Assembly: GCA_028290225.1 (NCBI GenBank)
Contig: JAQGKH010000155.1
Span: 1 to 7,194, forward strand
Direction: 5' to 3'
Length of the DNA: 7,194 nucleotides
From: Devosia sp.
GTDB lineage: Bacteria > Pseudomonadota > Alphaproteobacteria > Rhizobiales > Devosiaceae
In this document: in pieces, positions 5,624 through 7,194 of the stretch
How the letters are laid out: every line of letters starts with the position of its first letter
Numbering within the stretch: the first letter of the stretch is position 1
Notes under the pieces: model-generated
Database searches by the model: none
What the model was told of the DNA's origin: nothing
The model's input: the letters and a program-made list of their open reading frames with translations, nothing else
Translations under genes and position numbers: made by a program

Positions 5624-5648
5624 AACGGGCGGATTCCGGCATGGTTCC
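5624..5648 (-). promoter_or_regulatory. EcfG-type general stress promoter
   Basis: On the minus strand GGAAC (5648-5644), a 16-nt spacer and CGTT (5627-5624) match exactly the GGAAC-N16/17-CGTT consensus used by EcfG sigma factors, which run the PhyR-NepR-EcfG general stress response of alphaproteobacteria. The predicted start site falls about 25 nt before the ATG at 5592. Position, orientation and the stress-type genes behind it all agree. An EcfG gene is not in the window. Confidence 0.82.
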
Positions 5649-5679
5649 CAAATGTGATCGGTTTGGCCCCGAGGCAGTG

Positions 5680-5695
5680 TTAACCGCGTTTTCAC
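5680..5695 (+). promoter_or_regulatory. Possible CtrA-like site
   Basis: TTAA-N7-TTCAC is one base away from the CtrA consensus TTAA-N7-TTAAC and lies 40 nt before the 94-residue gene. Short motif, so chance is a real possibility. Confidence 0.25.
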
Positions 5696-5734
5696 CACGA
5701 TGGAGCGATGCTGGCGTGTCAGTAGGAGTTCACT

Positions 5735-6019
5735 ATGCGCCAGATCGAGGTGCTGGATGGAGTGCGGGTGCGGTTTCCCGGTCGTGGCAGCGAGTTCGAC
5801 CTGGGCGTCGAGATCGGCGCGGTGACGGCGTTGATGGTTTTGGGCGAGCCTGTGATCGAGCGGCGTGTTTCGCCAGAATGCGTGGAGCAATTGCGGCCGC
5901 TGGCGGAGCGGTTCCGCTATCGCCTGGTTGCCAACCGGACGGGCGAAGAGGCAGAGATTGCCCTGTTCCACGCCTCTCGGCCTCCACGTCTGCAACTGGT
6001 GCAGCAGCACAAAAGCTGA
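5735..6019 (+). CDS. Small conserved-looking hypothetical protein, 94 aa
   Basis: I cannot assign a function. The 94-residue product is soluble, with no signal peptide, membrane helix or cysteine. It begins MRQIEVLDGVRVRFPGRGSE, then a hydrophobic helix-like stretch (VEIGAVTALMVLGEP), a middle part VSPECVEQLRPLAERFRYRLV that reads as an amphipathic helix and strand, and a basic end SRPPRLQLVQQHKS. The alternation suggests a compact alpha/beta fold. From memory it resembles short uncharacterised proteins found in rhizobia and relatives ('VRFPGRGxEFDxGVEIG'). The start at ATG 5735 is well supported by AGGAG (5724-5728), 6 nt upstream. It is divergent from the YsnF operon and 103 nt before the aldo/keto reductase on the same strand, so the two might be co-transcribed. 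Confidence 0.78.
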   Translation: MRQIEVLDGVRVRFPGRGSEFDLGVEIGAVTALMVLGEPVIERRVSPECVEQLRPLAERFRYRLVANRTGEEAEIALFHASRPPRLQLVQQHKS

Positions 6020-6080
6020 GGGGCCAGGCTCCCATAACCGGTAATTCGTGGAGACGCGCCTGAACTCTTGGTGCCACAGC

Positions 6081-6114
6081 CCGTTGCAATGGGGATTTCG
6101 ACCCTGCGCAACGG
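6081..6114 (+). promoter_or_regulatory. Leader hairpin or inverted repeat before the aldo/keto reductase
   Basis: CCGTTGC (6081-6087) pairs perfectly with GCAACGG (6108-6114), with an inner GGG (6091-6093)/CCC (6102-6104) stem and a symmetric 3x3 internal loop. The 3' arm includes the first bases of the Shine-Dalgarno GGAG (6113-6116), six bases before ATG 6123. In RNA it could mask the ribosome site; in DNA it could be an operator. Confidence 0.4.
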
Positions 6115-6122
6115 AGCCTTTC

Positions 6123-6959
6123 ATGGCCAATGTCCCCAGCATCAAACTCAACGACGGCAATTCCATCCCCCAGCTTGGCTTCGGCGTCTGGCAGGTGCCC
6201 AATGATGAAGTGACCGACGCCGTCGCCGAGGCCATCCAGGCGGGGTACCGATCCATCGATACCGCACAAGGCTATGGAAACGAGGAGGGGGTCGGGCGCG
6301 CCATCCGGCAAAGCGGGCTCAAGCGGGAGGAACTGTTCATCACCTCCAAACTGCGGACCAAGGACCAGCCTTATGAGCAGGCGCTCAAGAGCTTCGAGGG
6401 CACGATGGAGCGGCTCGGGCTCGATTATCTGGACCTGTTCCTGATCCACTGGCCGGTGCCGGCGCAGGACAAGTATGGCGAGGCTTGGAAGGCCTTCGTC
6501 AAGCTGCAGCAGGACGGACGCATCAGGAGCATCGGGGTTTCCAACTTCCTGCCCGAGCATCTGGAGCGGATCATCGGGGAAACGGGCGTGACGCCGGCAG
6601 TCAACCAGATTGAATTGCATCCCGAGTTTCAGCAGCGCGATGTGCGGGAATTACACCGCGAGCACAATATTGCCATCGAGAGCTACAGCCCGCTTGGCAG
6701 CGGGGCGGCGCTCAAGAACCCCACTATTGGCGAGATTGCCCAGAAGCATGGCAAGAGCCCGGCGCAGGCCATTTTGCGCTGGCACATCCAGGAAGGCTTC
6801 ATCGTCATTCCCAAATCCACCCATGCCGAGCGTATTCGCGCCAATATCAATGTGTTCGATTTCGAGCTGGATGCCGAAGACCTGGAGCGCATCGCGAGGC
6901 TTGACCGGCCAGACGGCAAGATCGGCAGCGATCCGGCCACCAACAACGCGATCTGGTAA
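6123..6959 (+). CDS. Aldo/keto reductase, DkgA-like
   Basis: A 278-residue cytoplasmic NADPH-dependent oxidoreductase of the aldo/keto reductase superfamily, close to the 2,5-diketo-D-gluconate/methylglyoxal reductases (E. coli DkgA, AKR5C type). It reduces aldehydes and ketones to alcohols; the natural substrate here is not known. The catalytic tetrad is complete: Asp46 and Tyr51 (SIDTAQGYGNEEG), Lys76 (ITSKL) and His109 (LIHWP). Other family marks are GVSNF, TPAVNQIELHP, ESYSPLGSG and the cofactor-binding IPKSTHAERIRANINVFDF near the C-terminus. The length is normal and the TIM barrel is complete. ATG 6123 is chosen over upstream in-frame codons because MANVPSIKLNDGN aligns with the start of DkgA and GGAG sits 6 nt before it. 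It ends 4 nt before the stop of a convergent gene. A detoxification role for reactive aldehydes is plausible beside the stress operon, but that is inference. Confidence 0.93.
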   Translation: MANVPSIKLNDGNSIPQLGFGVWQVPNDEVTDAVAEAIQAGYRSIDTAQGYGNEEGVGRAIRQSGLKREELFITSKLRTKDQPYEQALKSFEGTMERLGLDYLDLFLIHWPVPAQDKYGEAWKAFVKLQQDGRIRSIGVSNFLPEHLERIIGETGVTPAVNQIELHPEFQQRDVRELHREHNIAIESYSPLGSGAALKNPTIGEIAQKHGKSPAQAILRWHIQEGFIVIPKSTHAERIRANINVFDFELDAEDLERIARLDRPDGKIGSDPATNNAIW

Positions 6960-6963
6960 GCCG

Positions 6964-7194
6964 CTAGGGGCGCTTGGGGCTGAGGAGCCTGGCCAGGCCC
7001 AGCACAAACAGCGCCAGGATAGCGGCGGCCAAGGCCAAAGGTGAGCCGGCGGCCAGCAGGGCGCCGGTACCCGCCCAGATGGTGGAGGCGAACGCTTCCG
7101 ACAAAGTCCCGCTCGGGAAGCCCCTGGCGGCTCGATTGGGGCCAAGAGGGGCGTAGAACTCCCCGGCGCGGACCGGCCGGTCAAAGGACTTCGA
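6964..7194 (-). CDS. C-terminal end of an unidentified membrane protein
   Basis: A minus-strand frame is open from the right edge to TAG at 6966-6964, giving 76 visible residues with protein-like composition. Residues 1-35 are soluble and mildly basic (FDRPVRAGEFYAPLGPNRAA). Residues about 36-71 are hydrophobic, with one clear membrane helix (LALAAAILALFVLGLARLL at 53-71) and a weaker one before it (WAGTGALLAAG), ending in the basic tail SPKRP that suggests a cytoplasmic C-terminus. I do not recognise the family; a DUF4126-like protein would have a similar tail, but that is only a guess. It converges on the aldo/keto reductase with 4 nt between stops. The start lies beyond the window. Confidence 0.6.
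   Translation of the reverse strand, partial: SKSFDRPVRAGEFYAPLGPNRAARGFPSGTLSEAFASTIWAGTGALLAAGSPLALAAAILALFVLGLARLLSPKRP

Noticed and set aside
6651..7184. Minus-strand open frame overlapping the aldo/keto reductase 3' half
   Set aside because: It overlaps the conserved C-terminal cofactor region of the reductase. The believable minus-strand gene at this end uses a different frame and stops at 6964.

Overview
The window is GC-rich chromosomal DNA carrying ordinary housekeeping and signalling genes, with no mobile elements, tRNAs, rRNAs or CRISPR array visible. It most likely comes from an alphaproteobacterium of the order Hyphomicrobiales, perhaps near Devosia. The evidence is the ClpS2-like adaptor, the short proteins that resemble rhizobial hypotheticals, the MotB type, and a textbook EcfG (alphaproteobacterial general stress sigma factor) promoter. 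The genus is a guess from general resemblance, not from a search.

Layout. Positions 1-846 (+) hold a flagellar stator MotB cut by the left edge. After a 181-nt gap comes a two-gene operon (+): a PAS-like/GGDEF/EAL cyclic-di-GMP enzyme (1028-2671), overlapped by 8 nt by a stand-alone BLUF blue-light receptor (2664-3095). A convergent clpS follows only 7 nt away (3103-3414, -). Divergent from clpS is a small conserved-looking unknown gene (3711-3956, +). A strong UUCG-loop terminator (4112-4136, -) ends a two-gene stress operon read on the minus strand: a short DUF2382/YsnF-type protein (5194-5592) and a longer protein with a GSP17M-like N-terminus, a Gly/Ser/Thr linker and a C-terminal YsnF domain (4162-5193). 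This operon has an exact GGAAC-N16-CGTT promoter. Divergent from it is a 94-residue unknown gene (5735-6019, +), followed by a DkgA-like aldo/keto reductase (6123-6959, +) whose leader can fold into a hairpin touching the Shine-Dalgarno sequence. The right edge cuts a convergent minus-strand gene whose visible C-terminus contains a membrane helix (6964-7194).

How it fits together. The most interesting unit is the GGDEF-EAL/BLUF pair. Both catalytic domains and all key flavin-pocket residues look intact, the two genes are translationally coupled, and motB lies just upstream. The simplest model is that blue light, sensed by the small BLUF protein, changes cyclic-di-GMP turnover by its operon partner and so shifts the cell between swimming and attachment. 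The PapB/PapA pair of Rhodopseudomonas palustris is a precedent for a separate BLUF protein controlling an EAL enzyme. The second theme is stress: an EcfG-type promoter drives two YsnF-family proteins, and a ClpS adaptor and an aldo/keto reductase lie nearby, though nothing in the sequence ties those two to the same regulon.
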